DNA of 64,000 nt from Janthinobacterium sp. GW458P (GTDB taxonomy: Bacteria; Pseudomonadota; Gammaproteobacteria; Burkholderiales; Burkholderiaceae_D), in assembly GCF_002127585.1 (NCBI RefSeq), contig NZ_NEGZ01000001.1, positions 427,321 through 491,320 of the forward strand, read 5' to 3'. Below, piece by piece: positions 53,447 through 61,247 of this stretch. Both the position numbers and the translations under genes were made by a program. The notes beneath the pieces are model-generated. The model was given only the letters and a program-made list of their open reading frames with translations. It was not told the DNA's origin and did not search any database. How positions within the stretch are numbered: position 1 is the first letter of the stretch; each line of letters begins with the position of its first letter.

Positions 53447-55818
53447 GCCTCGTCATCCCCGGCCGCGCCGCCGTTCCTGCTTTTCAGGGGCGTATGAAAA
53501 TCGCGCATCAGGTTATCCTTGGGCGATTTTTCGCTCTTGAACAGTTCCAGGCGTGAAGGCGCGATTTTTCTTGGCCAGCTGTTGTTGCTCGTGTCGATGT
53601 CGGCCGTTTCCCAGTACGGGTCCTGTACCAGGCCAACCATCGGCTCGTCCGTGATGACGACCTTGGTGATTTTCTTCGGCGAGTAGCGCCATATCTCGGC
53701 CGGCACGCGCTCGACGTATTTTTTGCCGCTTTTCAGTTCGATCTCGAGGATCAGGGGCATGACCATGCCTCCCACGTTCGACAGGTCGACCAGGTACAGG
53801 TGCTTGCCCTGCTTGAGCAGGTCTTTTTCCCACGGTTCCAGCGCGGCCAGCGCTTCGGCGTAGGCGTTGCGGTCCTTGTTGGTCACCGTGAAATCGTCGT
53901 GCTGATTGTAGAAATCCTTCAGTTCCGGATGCGCATCGACGCGGCGTGGCATGCCCTTGTTGGCGCGGTTTGTGACGGACTCCGGCTGGGCGTCCTTTTG
54001 CGCTTTTTTCCAGGCCTTTTCCGTTTCCGGATTCTTTGAGCTCACGCCGTACTCCGTGATGCCGTCGATGCTGATGTCGACCGGGTCGGTCGTATAAAAC
54101 CAGCCGCGCCAGAACCAGTCGAGGTCCGTGCCGGAAGCGTCTTCCATGGTGCGGAAGAAGTCGGCGGGGGTGGGGCGCTTGAATTTCCAGCGCTGCGCAT
54201 ATTCCTTGAAGGCGTAGTCGAACAGCTCGCGCCCGAGGATGGTCTCGCGCAGGATGTTCAGGCCCGCTGCCGGCTTGGCGTAGGCGTTGTTGCCGAACTG
54301 CAAGAGCGATTCGGAATTGGTCATGATAGGCACCTGGTCGCGGCTACGCATGTAGTCGACGATCTCGCGCGGTTCGCCGCGCGAGGCCGGGTAGTTTTCT
54401 TCCCACGCCTGCTGCGCCAGGTATTGCACGAAGGTGTTGAGGCCTTCGTCCATCCATGTCCACTGGCGCTCGTCCGAGTTGATGATCATCGGGTAGTAGT
54501 TGTGGCCCACTTCATGGATGATGACGCCGATCAGCCCATACTTGGTGCGCTTGGAATACGTCAGCGCGCCCGTTTTCTTGTCTTTCACCGGACGCGGGCC
54601 GTTGAAGGAGATCATCGGATACTCCATGCCGCCCACGGGGCCGTTGACGGAGATGGCCGTCGGATACGGGTAGGCTATGCTGTACTTGTTGTACTGTTCT
54701 ATCGTGTGCACGATGGCTTGCGTGCTGTACTTTTCCCACAGCGGATTGCCCTCTTTCGGATAGTAGGACATGGCCATCAGCTTGCTGCCGCCCTTGTTGT
54801 AGCCCTGCGCATCCCAGATGAACTTGCGGCTCGAAGCCCAGGCGAAGTCGCGCACGTTGGCCGCCTTGAAGTGCCACGTCTTTTGCGCGCGGCTGACGGA
54901 TTTTTCGGCCGCTTCCGCTTCCTTCTGCGTGACGATGATGACGGGCTTGTCGCTGCCGCGGGCCTTTTCCAGGCGCTCGCGCTGCGCGGCGGACAGCACG
55001 TCCTGTGGATTCTGCAGCTCGCCCGTGGCGGCGACGATATGGTCGGCAGGAACCGTCAGCTGCACGTCGTAGTCGCCGAATTCCAGCGTGAATTCGCCCG
55101 AGCCGAGGAACTGCTTGTGCTGCCAGCCGGCCGCGTCGTAGTAGGCGGCCATGCGGGGGAACCATTGCGCTACCTCAAACAGCGCGTTCTTGTCGTCGAA
55201 GACTTCATAGCCGGCGCGCCCGCCCAGCACCTTCTGTTCGTTGATGCGGTAATCCCAGTCGATCTGGAAGACGAAATCCTGGCCCGGCTTCAGGGGCTGC
55301 GGCAGGTCGATGCGCATCATGCTGCGGTTGATCACGTGCTTCAGGGGCAGGCCGTCCGCGCCTTTCAAGGCGCGGATATTGAAGCCGCCCTGGAAGTCGC
55401 CGCGCGCCAGCATGCCGCGCAAGCCTTCGAACTTCATCGTGTCTTCGCCCGCCGTCTTGGCCCACGCCTGGCGCGAGGGCGCCGTGGTCATGCGGCGCGC
55501 ATCGGAATCGGGCCGGTAGATATTCTGGTCCAGCTGCAGCCACAGGTAGCCGAGGGTATCGGGCGACCGGTTATGGTAGGTGATGGTGCCGCTGCCGGCG
55601 ATTTCGCGCCTGGCTTCATCCAGGGTGGCGCGTATCGTGTAGTCGGCGCGCTGCTGCCAGTAGGCGTGGCCAGGCGCCCCCGACGCGGTGCGGTAGGTGT
55701 TCGGGGTGGGCAGCAATTCTTCGAGCTGGCGGAACTTGTCGTCGAACGGTTCGGCGGCGAAGGCCGACACGGTAAAGCACAGAGCCAACGAGGCTACGGA
55801 GCCGAAAGGTATGCGCAT
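53443..55818 (-). CDS. Exported M1-family metallopeptidase
   Basis: A 791-residue zinc peptidase. With the ATG at 55818 it has a clean signal peptide (IPFGSVASLALCFTVSAFAA). The zinc site is H435-E436-x-x-H439 with E458 after the standard 18-residue gap (IIHEVGHNYYP; TWMDEGLNTFVQ), and the substrate motif is GGMEYP in place of GAMEN. It is distinct from the cytoplasmic PepN at 26423. It heads the operon with DUF6702 and the TonB receptor, so it may process peptides in the periplasm or outside for uptake. Confidence 0.88.
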   Translation of the reverse strand: MRIPFGSVASLALCFTVSAFAAEPFDDKFRQLEELLPTPNTYRTASGAPGHAYWQQRADYTIRATLDEARREIAGSGTITYHNRSPDTLGYLWLQLDQNIYRPDSDARRMTTAPSRQAWAKTAGEDTMKFEGLRGMLARGDFQGGFNIRALKGADGLPLKHVINRSMMRIDLPQPLKPGQDFVFQIDWDYRINEQKVLGGRAGYEVFDDKNALFEVAQWFPRMAAYYDAAGWQHKQFLGSGEFTLEFGDYDVQLTVPADHIVAATGELQNPQDVLSAAQRERLEKARGSDKPVIIVTQKEAEAAEKSVSRAQKTWHFKAANVRDFAWASSRKFIWDAQGYNKGGSKLMAMSYYPKEGNPLWEKYSTQAIVHTIEQYNKYSIAYPYPTAISVNGPVGGMEYPMISFNGPRPVKDKKTGALTYSKRTKYGLIGVIIHEVGHNYYPMIINSDERQWTWMDEGLNTFVQYLAQQAWEENYPASRGEPREIVDYMRSRDQVPIMTNSESLLQFGNNAYAKPAAGLNILRETILGRELFDYAFKEYAQRWKFKRPTPADFFRTMEDASGTDLDWFWRGWFYTTDPVDISIDGITEYGVSSKNPETEKAWKKAQKDAQPESVTNRANKGMPRRVDAHPELKDFYNQHDDFTVTNKDRNAYAEALAALEPWEKDLLKQGKHLYLVDLSNVGGMVMPLILEIELKSGKKYVERVPAEIWRYSPKKITKVVITDEPMVGLVQDPYWETADIDTSNNSWPRKIAPSRLELFKSEKSPKDNLMRDFHTPLKSRNGGAAGDDEA

Positions 55819-55843
55819 GGTCACCCTGATGTTGTTGTAAGGA

Positions 55844-55864
55844 AATAGTGGCAACTATTCTATA
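55844..55864 (-). promoter_or_regulatory. Promoter and inverted repeat of the M1/DUF6702/TonB receptor operon
   Basis: On the minus strand TATAGAAT (55857-55864) is a candidate -10. It overlaps AATAGT GGCA ACTATT (55844-55859), a perfect 6-base inverted repeat with a 4-base centre, covering the likely transcription start. This fits a repressor operator, 26 bases upstream of the ATG. Confidence 0.5.
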
Positions 55865-55916
55865 CGCAGGGTGAGGCCCTCCTTGTATCGATTTGTAATA
55901 AAGAAAGGCGGATTTC

Positions 55917-55937
55917 GCGCCAGCTTATGCCTGGCGC
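55917..55937. terminator. Hairpin after ohrR
   Basis: GCGCCAG / CTGGCGC with a 7-base loop, 46 bases after the ohrR stop. On the minus strand it is not followed by a T run. Confidence 0.4.
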
Positions 55938-55983
55938 TGTCAGGGCGATGCTTTACCTGATTTTGCTCGGGAATGCGGCGCTT

Positions 55984-56445
55984 TTACTCACTTTTCATCA
56001 GGCTGTCGCGCAACTGGTTCAGTTGTTGTTTCATGTCCACAACCTGCTCCACGCTGCAGTGGCTGGCCGTCAGGATGGCTTCGGGCAGCAGGGCCGCTGC
56101 ATGGCGCAGCTGGTCGCCCTGCTGCGTGAGGGAAATGATGACCTGGCGCTCGTCGCTGGCGGCGCGCGCGCGCGTCAACAGGCCTGATTGTTCCATGCGC
56201 TTGAGCAAGGGCGTCAGCGTGGCAGAATCGAGAAACAGGCGCTCGCCCACTTCCGACACCGTCAAGCCGTCGCGTTCCCACAGCACCATCATCACCAGGT
56301 ATTGCGAATAGGTGAGACCGAGCTTGCGCAGCAGCTTGCGGTACAGCTTGTTCATGGCGAGCGAGGTCGAGTACAGCGCAAAGCACAGCTGGCTGTCCAG
56401 GCGCGGCACCTGGTGCAGGGGATTGGGAGCGGTGGTGGTATCCAT
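55984..56445 (-). CDS. ohrR: OhrR-type MarR regulator, two-cysteine class
   Basis: A 153-residue MarR-family repressor. The sensing cysteine is C21 in [11 protein letters not shown], at the position of Cys22 of Xanthomonas OhrR. A second cysteine, C130 (ASHCSVEQV), matches the resolving Cys of the two-Cys class. The wing and recognition helix are [18 protein letters not shown]. It would sense organic hydroperoxides and repress the peroxidase gene ohr. No ohr gene is next to it in this window. The start is the ATG at 56445; a GTG two codons earlier is possible. ATTGCAAT (56474-56481) lies just upstream as a possible operator core. Confidence 0.85.
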   Translation of the reverse strand: MDTTTAPNPLHQVPRLDSQLCFALYSTSLAMNKLYRKLLRKLGLTYSQYLVMMVLWERDGLTVSEVGERLFLDSATLTPLLKRMEQSGLLTRARAASDERQVIISLTQQGDQLRHAAALLPEAILTASHCSVEQVVDMKQQLNQLRDSLMKSE

Positions 56446-56523
56446 GGGCACAGTATATATAGCGCACTACCTAATTGCAATGCGCGGCGCCGGACCTGGC
56501 GATCCGGCACGGGGCGCAGGCGC

Positions 56524-57342
56524 CTAAGCGGCGTAGCGCGCGCGCAGCAGGGCAAGCATGGCGACGTTCTGTTCCCACGCATCCGTCACCGGCTGCTGCG
56601 TCCAGGGCAGAGTTTGCGTGTACGGCGCGGGGCCGAATTCCGGCGTGAACGTCAGGCGCTCGGCGCCGGCGGCGCGACGCAGGGCGACGATGGCGTCCCA
56701 CCACGCCAGGTGGGCGTCGAGCGCCGGCTTGGCTTCCGGCGCGCGGAAGTCGGCCACCTGCGGCCCCTGCGCATGGCCCACGCGCGCATGCACGTGGCGC
56801 ACCTGCGGCAGTACTTGCGCCAGGGTCTGCGGCTGGTCTTCCAGCAGCGATTCGCAGGCGCAGCACCAGTGCGACAGGTCGGCCGTCAAGGGCAGCTGCG
56901 GATACTGCTGCAGATACGGCAGCAGCAGCATCGGATGGCCGGAAAAGCGGCTGCGGTGGATTTCATGCACGATGGGTACGCCGTGCTTTGCCGAGATGGC
57001 GGCGGCCAGGTCGATCAGTTGCCCGTTCTGCGCCGGCGTATAAAAATCCTTGCCCGTGTGCGTGTTGACCAGCACGGGGCGGGCCAGGCAGGCGTTTTCC
57101 AGCAGTTCCGCCAGGGCCGCGCGGTGCAGCTCGAAGTCAGCGTGGAAGACGGTTTCCCACTGTGCGGCGATCAGGTCCAGGCCAGCATCGGCGATGCGCC
57201 CCGTCCATTCCTCGCGCAGGGCGGCGTCCAGCGGCAGCGACATTTCGATGCCGTCGAAGCCGGCCGCCGCTACCCTGTCGATGAAGACTTCGGGCGGCAG
57301 CTCGTTATTGCCCCAGTGGGCGGCGAAGACGTCGATGCGCAT
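56524..57342 (-). CDS. Sugar phosphate isomerase/epimerase (TIM barrel)
   Basis: A 272-residue xylose-isomerase-like TIM barrel (AP endonuclease 2 family). It begins [20 protein letters not shown], with [27 protein letters not shown] and [13 protein letters not shown] carrying the usual His/Glu/Asp metal ligands. Its substrate is not predictable; relatives act on inositols and ketoses. The ATG shares one base with the stop of the phytanoyl-CoA dioxygenase gene (TGATG), so the two are coupled and probably act in one pathway. Confidence 0.85.
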   Translation of the reverse strand: MRIDVFAAHWGNNELPPEVFIDRVAAAGFDGIEMSLPLDAALREEWTGRIADAGLDLIAAQWETVFHADFELHRAALAELLENACLARPVLVNTHTGKDFYTPAQNGQLIDLAAAISAKHGVPIVHEIHRSRFSGHPMLLLPYLQQYPQLPLTADLSHWCCACESLLEDQPQTLAQVLPQVRHVHARVGHAQGPQVADFRAPEAKPALDAHLAWWDAIVALRRAAGAERLTFTPEFGPAPYTQTLPWTQQPVTDAWEQNVAMLALLRARYAA

Positions 57343-58181
57343 CAGACGAAGCCCCGCACGGGGAACGCCGCGTCGCGCTGTATCCAGTTGTGCGCCGCGT
57401 ATTCGGTCTGGCCGTCCGTGGCATGCAAGGTATAGGCGTGGCGCGAGACGGGCGAGCGGTTCGGCGCGCTGTAATGGGGCAGCAAGCCGTGGAAGCAGAC
57501 GAGGGCGCCGGCCTTGACTTCGAGCGGCACGGCCGTGCTGTCGTCGGGCCAGGGCATGGCGTCAAGCTTTTCCACGCGTACCTGGTCGCCGTTGCGGATG
57601 AAGCGTTCGCGCAGGGGGCCGCGGTGGCCGCCCGGTTCCGCCCACAGGCAGCCGTTGTCCAGGGTCGCGTCTTCCAGCGCGAACCAGAACGTGGTCACGC
57701 TGATCGGCGTGGTCTCGAAATATGTGGCGTCCTGGTGCCAGCGCACTTCGCCGCCGATGCCGGGCTGTTTAAATATGTACATCGATTGCCACACTTGCGC
57801 GTCCGCCAGGCCCAGGTCGCGCGCCACTTCGGCCAGCTTCGGGTCGGCCGAAAAGGCGCGGAAGACGGGGTCCAGGTCATGCATGGCGTGGCCGATCTTG
57901 TTGATCGACAGCGACTTCGCCTGCTTTAACTGGCCGTCCGCGCCGAAGGCCTCTTCCTCGAAGAAGCAGCGGATGGTGTTGTCGGAGGCGAGGAAATAAT
58001 CGTTGGTGTTTTTTGCCTGGTCGCGCGTGGTGAAGATGGACTGGCTGACGCTGGGATCGAATTCGTTGACAATCTGCTCGGCGCGCGCGCGCAGGGCGGC
58101 GATTTCGTCCGCACCCTTGAAATCGGGCAGGATGATGTAGCCATCGCGTTGGTATTGTTCTTGTTGTTCGATCGTCAGCAT
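57342..58181 (-). CDS. Phytanoyl-CoA dioxygenase family protein
   Basis: A 279-residue Fe(II)/2OG dioxygenase-like protein (PhyH family). The iron ligands appear as [10 protein letters not shown] (H-x-D) and the distal His in [16 protein letters not shown], with Arg two residues on for 2OG. The ATG at 58181 is preferred; the longer frame overlaps the divergent LysR promoter. It is first in a two-gene operon with the isomerase, divergent from a LysR regulator. Many bacterial relatives hydroxylate small molecules, not CoA esters. Confidence 0.87.
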   Translation of the reverse strand: MLTIEQQEQYQRDGYIILPDFKGADEIAALRARAEQIVNEFDPSVSQSIFTTRDQAKNTNDYFLASDNTIRCFFEEEAFGADGQLKQAKSLSINKIGHAMHDLDPVFRAFSADPKLAEVARDLGLADAQVWQSMYIFKQPGIGGEVRWHQDATYFETTPISVTTFWFALEDATLDNGCLWAEPGGHRGPLRERFIRNGDQVRVEKLDAMPWPDDSTAVPLEVKAGALVCFHGLLPHYSAPNRSPVSRHAYTLHATDGQTEYAAHNWIQRDAAFPVRGFV

Positions 58182-58258
58182 GGCGGCGGCTCCGGAGATT
58201 GGTAGAAGGCGCCATTGTAGGATGGGGACAGTGTGCAAACAATCGCCCGGCGGTTGAC

Positions 58259-58285
58259 AGATTGTCGTCAAAACGAAGACAATCT
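58259..58285. promoter_or_regulatory. LysR-type binding site between phyH and lysR genes
   Basis: AGATTGTC - 11 bases - GACAATCT, a perfect 8-base inverted repeat with the T-N11-A form. It ends 5 bases before the LysR ATG, so it suits autoregulation and divergent control. Confidence 0.8.
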
Positions 58286-58290
58286 TTGAT

Positions 58291-59244
58291 ATGGATCAAC
58301 TAAAAGCGATGGAAATCTTTGTCGAAGTGGCGCGCCAGCGCAGCTTTACGGTGGCCGGGCAGCGCCTGGGCCTGACGCGCGCCATGGTCAGCAAGACCAT
58401 CATGCAGCTGGAGGAGCGTCTGCATGCGCGTCTGCTGCACCGCTCCACGCGCGAAGTGAGCCTGACGGACGCCGGCCGCGCCTACCTGGCGCCGTGCATG
58501 GCCACCGTCAGCCAGGCGCAGGAAGCGGCGCGCATGGTGGCGCACGTGGCGCAGGCGGGCGCCGCGCTGGCAGGGCCGCTGCGCATCCAGGCGCCGTCGA
58601 GCTTCGGCAGCGCCTGGCTGGCCGACGCCGTCGCCCGTTTCAGCCTGCTGCACCCGCAGGTGCAGGCCGAGCTGTTTGTCGACGATGCGCTGCTCGACCC
58701 GATACGCCACGGCTTCGACTTGACCATTCGCGTGGGCGGCATCCCGGACAGCAGCGCGCTGGCCATGCGTCCGCTGGCGCCGTGCCGCGCCGTGCTGTGC
58801 GCCAGCCCCGCCTATCTGGCGCAATGGGGCGTGCCGCAGACGCCGCAAGACCTGTTGCAGCATCAGTGCCTGCATTTCAGCCACCTGACCGATGGCACGA
58901 ACTGGCATTTCCAGCGAGGACAAGGGGAACAGCGCGAAGAAGTGAGCGTGCGGGTGCAGGCGGGTTTCACGGCCAATAATGGCCTGGTGCTGCAGCAGGC
59001 GGCGCAGCGGGGGCTGGGCATCGTCTACAGCACCACCTTTCTCGCCTGGCGCAATCTGCTCGATGGCAGCCTGCTGCCCGTGCTGTCCGGCTGGGAGCTG
59101 CCCTTGAATCACTTGAGCGCCCTGTATCCGGCCAGCCGCCAGATGTCGCCCAAGGTGCGCGCGCTGATCGATTTCCTGGTGGCTGAATACCAGCCCGTGC
59201 CGCCGTGGGACCGCGAGCTGGACGCCGCCGGTTTTCTTAATTGA
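58291..59244 (+). CDS. LysR-family transcriptional regulator
   Basis: A 317-residue LysR protein with the N-terminal HTH (KAMEIFVEVARQRSFTVAGQ; ARLLHRSTREVSLTDAG) and a periplasmic-binding-like effector domain (GPLRIQAPSSFGSAWLADAV; GLGIVYSTTFLAWRNLLDGS). The absence of an MarR-like or other partner suggests it controls the divergent dioxygenase/isomerase pair through the palindrome at 58259. It converges with the M29-like gene, three bases apart. Confidence 0.92.
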   Translation: MDQLKAMEIFVEVARQRSFTVAGQRLGLTRAMVSKTIMQLEERLHARLLHRSTREVSLTDAGRAYLAPCMATVSQAQEAARMVAHVAQAGAALAGPLRIQAPSSFGSAWLADAVARFSLLHPQVQAELFVDDALLDPIRHGFDLTIRVGGIPDSSALAMRPLAPCRAVLCASPAYLAQWGVPQTPQDLLQHQCLHFSHLTDGTNWHFQRGQGEQREEVSVRVQAGFTANNGLVLQQAAQRGLGIVYSTTFLAWRNLLDGSLLPVLSGWELPLNHLSALYPASRQMSPKVRALIDFLVAEYQPVPPWDRELDAAGFLN

Positions 59245-59247
59245 CGA

Positions 59248-60318
59248 TCAGCTGAAGGCGACGGCTTCCACCGTCCACGCGCCATCGGCGTACACGCGCT
59301 CGTCGTCGAGGTAGACGGCCTCGGTGACGGCGAAGATATCAACGTGATAGCGTGCATCCTTGCGCTTGAATTGCGGCTTGGTGTAGACGCCATGCTTGGC
59401 GCCCAGCGACAGGTGGATGCCGCACATGCGTTCATAGGTGCCGATGTCGTTGACCAGCTGTTCGCGCGAAAAGGCGCGGTTCATGCCGAAGCCCAGTTCG
59501 CGCACCCACACTTCGCCTTCGTGCGCGCGGATGATCTCCAGCATGGCCAGAAATTCCGGCGTGGCGTGCTCCGTGCCCGTCACGCGGCCCTTGTCGATGA
59601 TCAGGGTGATCGGCGTGTCGGGGCGGTTGACCATGAACTGCGTGTCGCCAAAGACGAAGATGCGCACGCGCCCGTTCACCGCTTCCAGGTCCTGCGCTTC
59701 CGTAAATACTTCGCCCAGGGGGAACTGGCCGCCGATATTGTTCATGCCGCTGTAGTCGCCGATATTGAGCTTGGCCGATTCGAACGGGGAAGCGAAGACC
59801 AGCTGCTCGCCGCCGCTTTCCACCATGCCGTGGCGGGCGCGGTCGATGCGAGCCTTGAGCGCGTGGCCGACGCCGCGGTAGTAGGCGGGGTCATAGGCCA
59901 GCGAAGCGATGTAGTGCAGCCCCTGCACGCCGGGCATGCGCGACAGATGCACGTGCTCGATGACCTTCAGGCCCCGCTTGAACAGCTCGATGCGGATGCG
60001 GAATGCTTCCAGTCGGAAGCTGGTCGACTGGATCAGCACGACGAGGCTGCCTGCCGGCAGGTCGGCAAACGCGGCCAGCACGGCGTCCGGCGTGACGTCG
60101 TCGAAGTCGATGAAGGCCGCGTCCGGCAAGGCCTGGCGATACGCTTCCGTCAGCACCACGTTGAGCCAGCTGCGCTTGTCGCAGACGACCAGCGCCGGTT
60201 CGTCGGGCCGGTGGCAGATGGCCATGGCCAGCAGGTCGGCCACGTTCTGGGCCGCCACTTCGGTGGCGGCGGCGCTGATGGCATCGAGCCGGCTGGTGTC
60301 ATTTTCGGGTAGCGTCAT
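59248..60318 (-). CDS. M29 aminopeptidase/NicX-like metalloprotein
   Basis: A 356-residue protein whose second half resembles the M29 aminopeptidase / 2,5-dihydroxypyridine dioxygenase (NicX) fold: NNIGGQFPLGEVFTEAQD, FVFGDTQFMVNRPDTPI, and GFGMNRAFSREQLVNDIGTY with HLSLGAKHG. It may bind a metal through Glu, His and Asp of these segments. Whether it is a peptidase or a ring-opening dioxygenase cannot be decided. It has no signal peptide and stands as a single gene. Confidence 0.65.
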   Translation of the reverse strand: MTLPENDTSRLDAISAAATEVAAQNVADLLAMAICHRPDEPALVVCDKRSWLNVVLTEAYRQALPDAAFIDFDDVTPDAVLAAFADLPAGSLVVLIQSTSFRLEAFRIRIELFKRGLKVIEHVHLSRMPGVQGLHYIASLAYDPAYYRGVGHALKARIDRARHGMVESGGEQLVFASPFESAKLNIGDYSGMNNIGGQFPLGEVFTEAQDLEAVNGRVRIFVFGDTQFMVNRPDTPITLIIDKGRVTGTEHATPEFLAMLEIIRAHEGEVWVRELGFGMNRAFSREQLVNDIGTYERMCGIHLSLGAKHGVYTKPQFKRKDARYHVDIFAVTEAVYLDDERVYADGAWTVEAVAFS

Positions 60319-60455
60319 GGTGGCGAGGTCGTCATGCGGATGGAGTAGGTAAGCGGGGCATTATAAGGCGATTGCCGCGCCCCCCGCCATTCCCCATCCG
60401 GCGGAGGACGCCATGGCGCCAGTCCCCTGATTTTCTTGTGTAGTGCCCTATGGCA

Positions 60456-60473
60456 ATGTATTATTTGATACAT
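60456..60473. promoter_or_regulatory. Inverted repeat in the 60319-60594 intergenic region
   Basis: ATGTAT TATTTG ATACAT, a perfect 6-base inverted repeat in the only AT-rich part of a 276-base gap between divergent genes. It may be an operator for the hypothetical gene at 60595. Nothing else is seen in this gap. Confidence 0.35.
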
Positions 60474-60594
60474 AGCATGGCAGCGAGGCTGGGAGCTGTC
60501 AGGCGCAGCGGCCCGGTCCGCCTGCGCATGGCACGTTTTCGGTGATAGATGGAAATACAACAAGCCAACAGGCGATGACTAAGAGTGTGATGCG

Positions 60595-61041
60595 ATGAGC
60601 ATAATCGGACAAGATATTCCCATGGAGCGGCCCGACACGGACGGCCGTGCTGCCGTGTTTGTTCCCGTCACGGGCGTCAAGGAAGATGTCCTGTTGACCA
60701 TACGCAAAGGTGCGGCCATTGTCGGCTTTGCCAACCACGACCGCACCATTACCGTGTATTTTGAAAGCAACCGATTCGATGACCCCGTGCTGGCCAAGTG
60801 GGAGCACAAGGCGCGCAAGGCGTATGACCGCCTGATCGACAATGCGCCCACCGTGTCGAAGCTGACCACCAGCCCCGCCAATTTCGAGCAGATCGGCTAC
60901 ATCAATGGCAAGGGCATCACCATCCGCCGCATGGAAAGCCTGCAGCGCTGGCTCGCGTATTCGGATGCGATGGATTCTTGCCCGGCAACGGATATTATTC
61001 CGCGCACGGTGATCGCCAAGCCTGAAAGCGTCAAGGTGTAG
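60595..61041 (+). CDS. Hypothetical protein
   Basis: A 148-residue soluble protein that I do not recognise. It has a mixed strand/helix look (VKEDVLLTIRKGAAIVGFAN; ITVYFESNRFDDPVLAKWEH; SPANFEQIGYINGKGITIRR), with no signal or membrane segment. A short hairpin (AACGCC CAT GGCGTT, 61055-61069) follows the stop. It is monocistronic. Confidence 0.55.
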   Translation: MSIIGQDIPMERPDTDGRAAVFVPVTGVKEDVLLTIRKGAAIVGFANHDRTITVYFESNRFDDPVLAKWEHKARKAYDRLIDNAPTVSKLTTSPANFEQIGYINGKGITIRRMESLQRWLAYSDAMDSCPATDIIPRTVIAKPESVKV

Positions 61042-61214
61042 GAGCGGTTGATAAAACGCCCATGGCGTTGTTGCCTGCCCCGTTTTTACCTTACTGTACT
61101 GAAGTACTGCCTTCGGTGCGGCGCCTGGCCCTGAACATGTTTCCCGCCGCTCCTGGTGTGCCTGCATGGGCATCCAATAATGCTGCTGGCGCCTGTCCGA
61201 CCCACGCCTGCACC

Positions 61215-61243
61215 TGGGATCAGACCCGGCGGGGCTGATCCCA
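61215..61243. repeat. GGGTCAGACCC palindrome, copy C
   Basis: TGGGATCAGACCCG / CGGGGCTGATCCCA around one base. Relative to copy A, the fifth pair is changed on both arms (G-C to A-T), which keeps the pairing; one inner mismatch remains. It ends four bases before the stop of the minus-strand gene at 61248. Confidence 0.8.
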
Positions 61244-61247
61244 TACA

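Noticed and set aside
61071..61110. ACTGTACTGAAGTACTG segment as a second copy of the 118-bp palindrome
   Set aside because: Only the central hairpin resembles it; the flanks and the inverted ends are missing.
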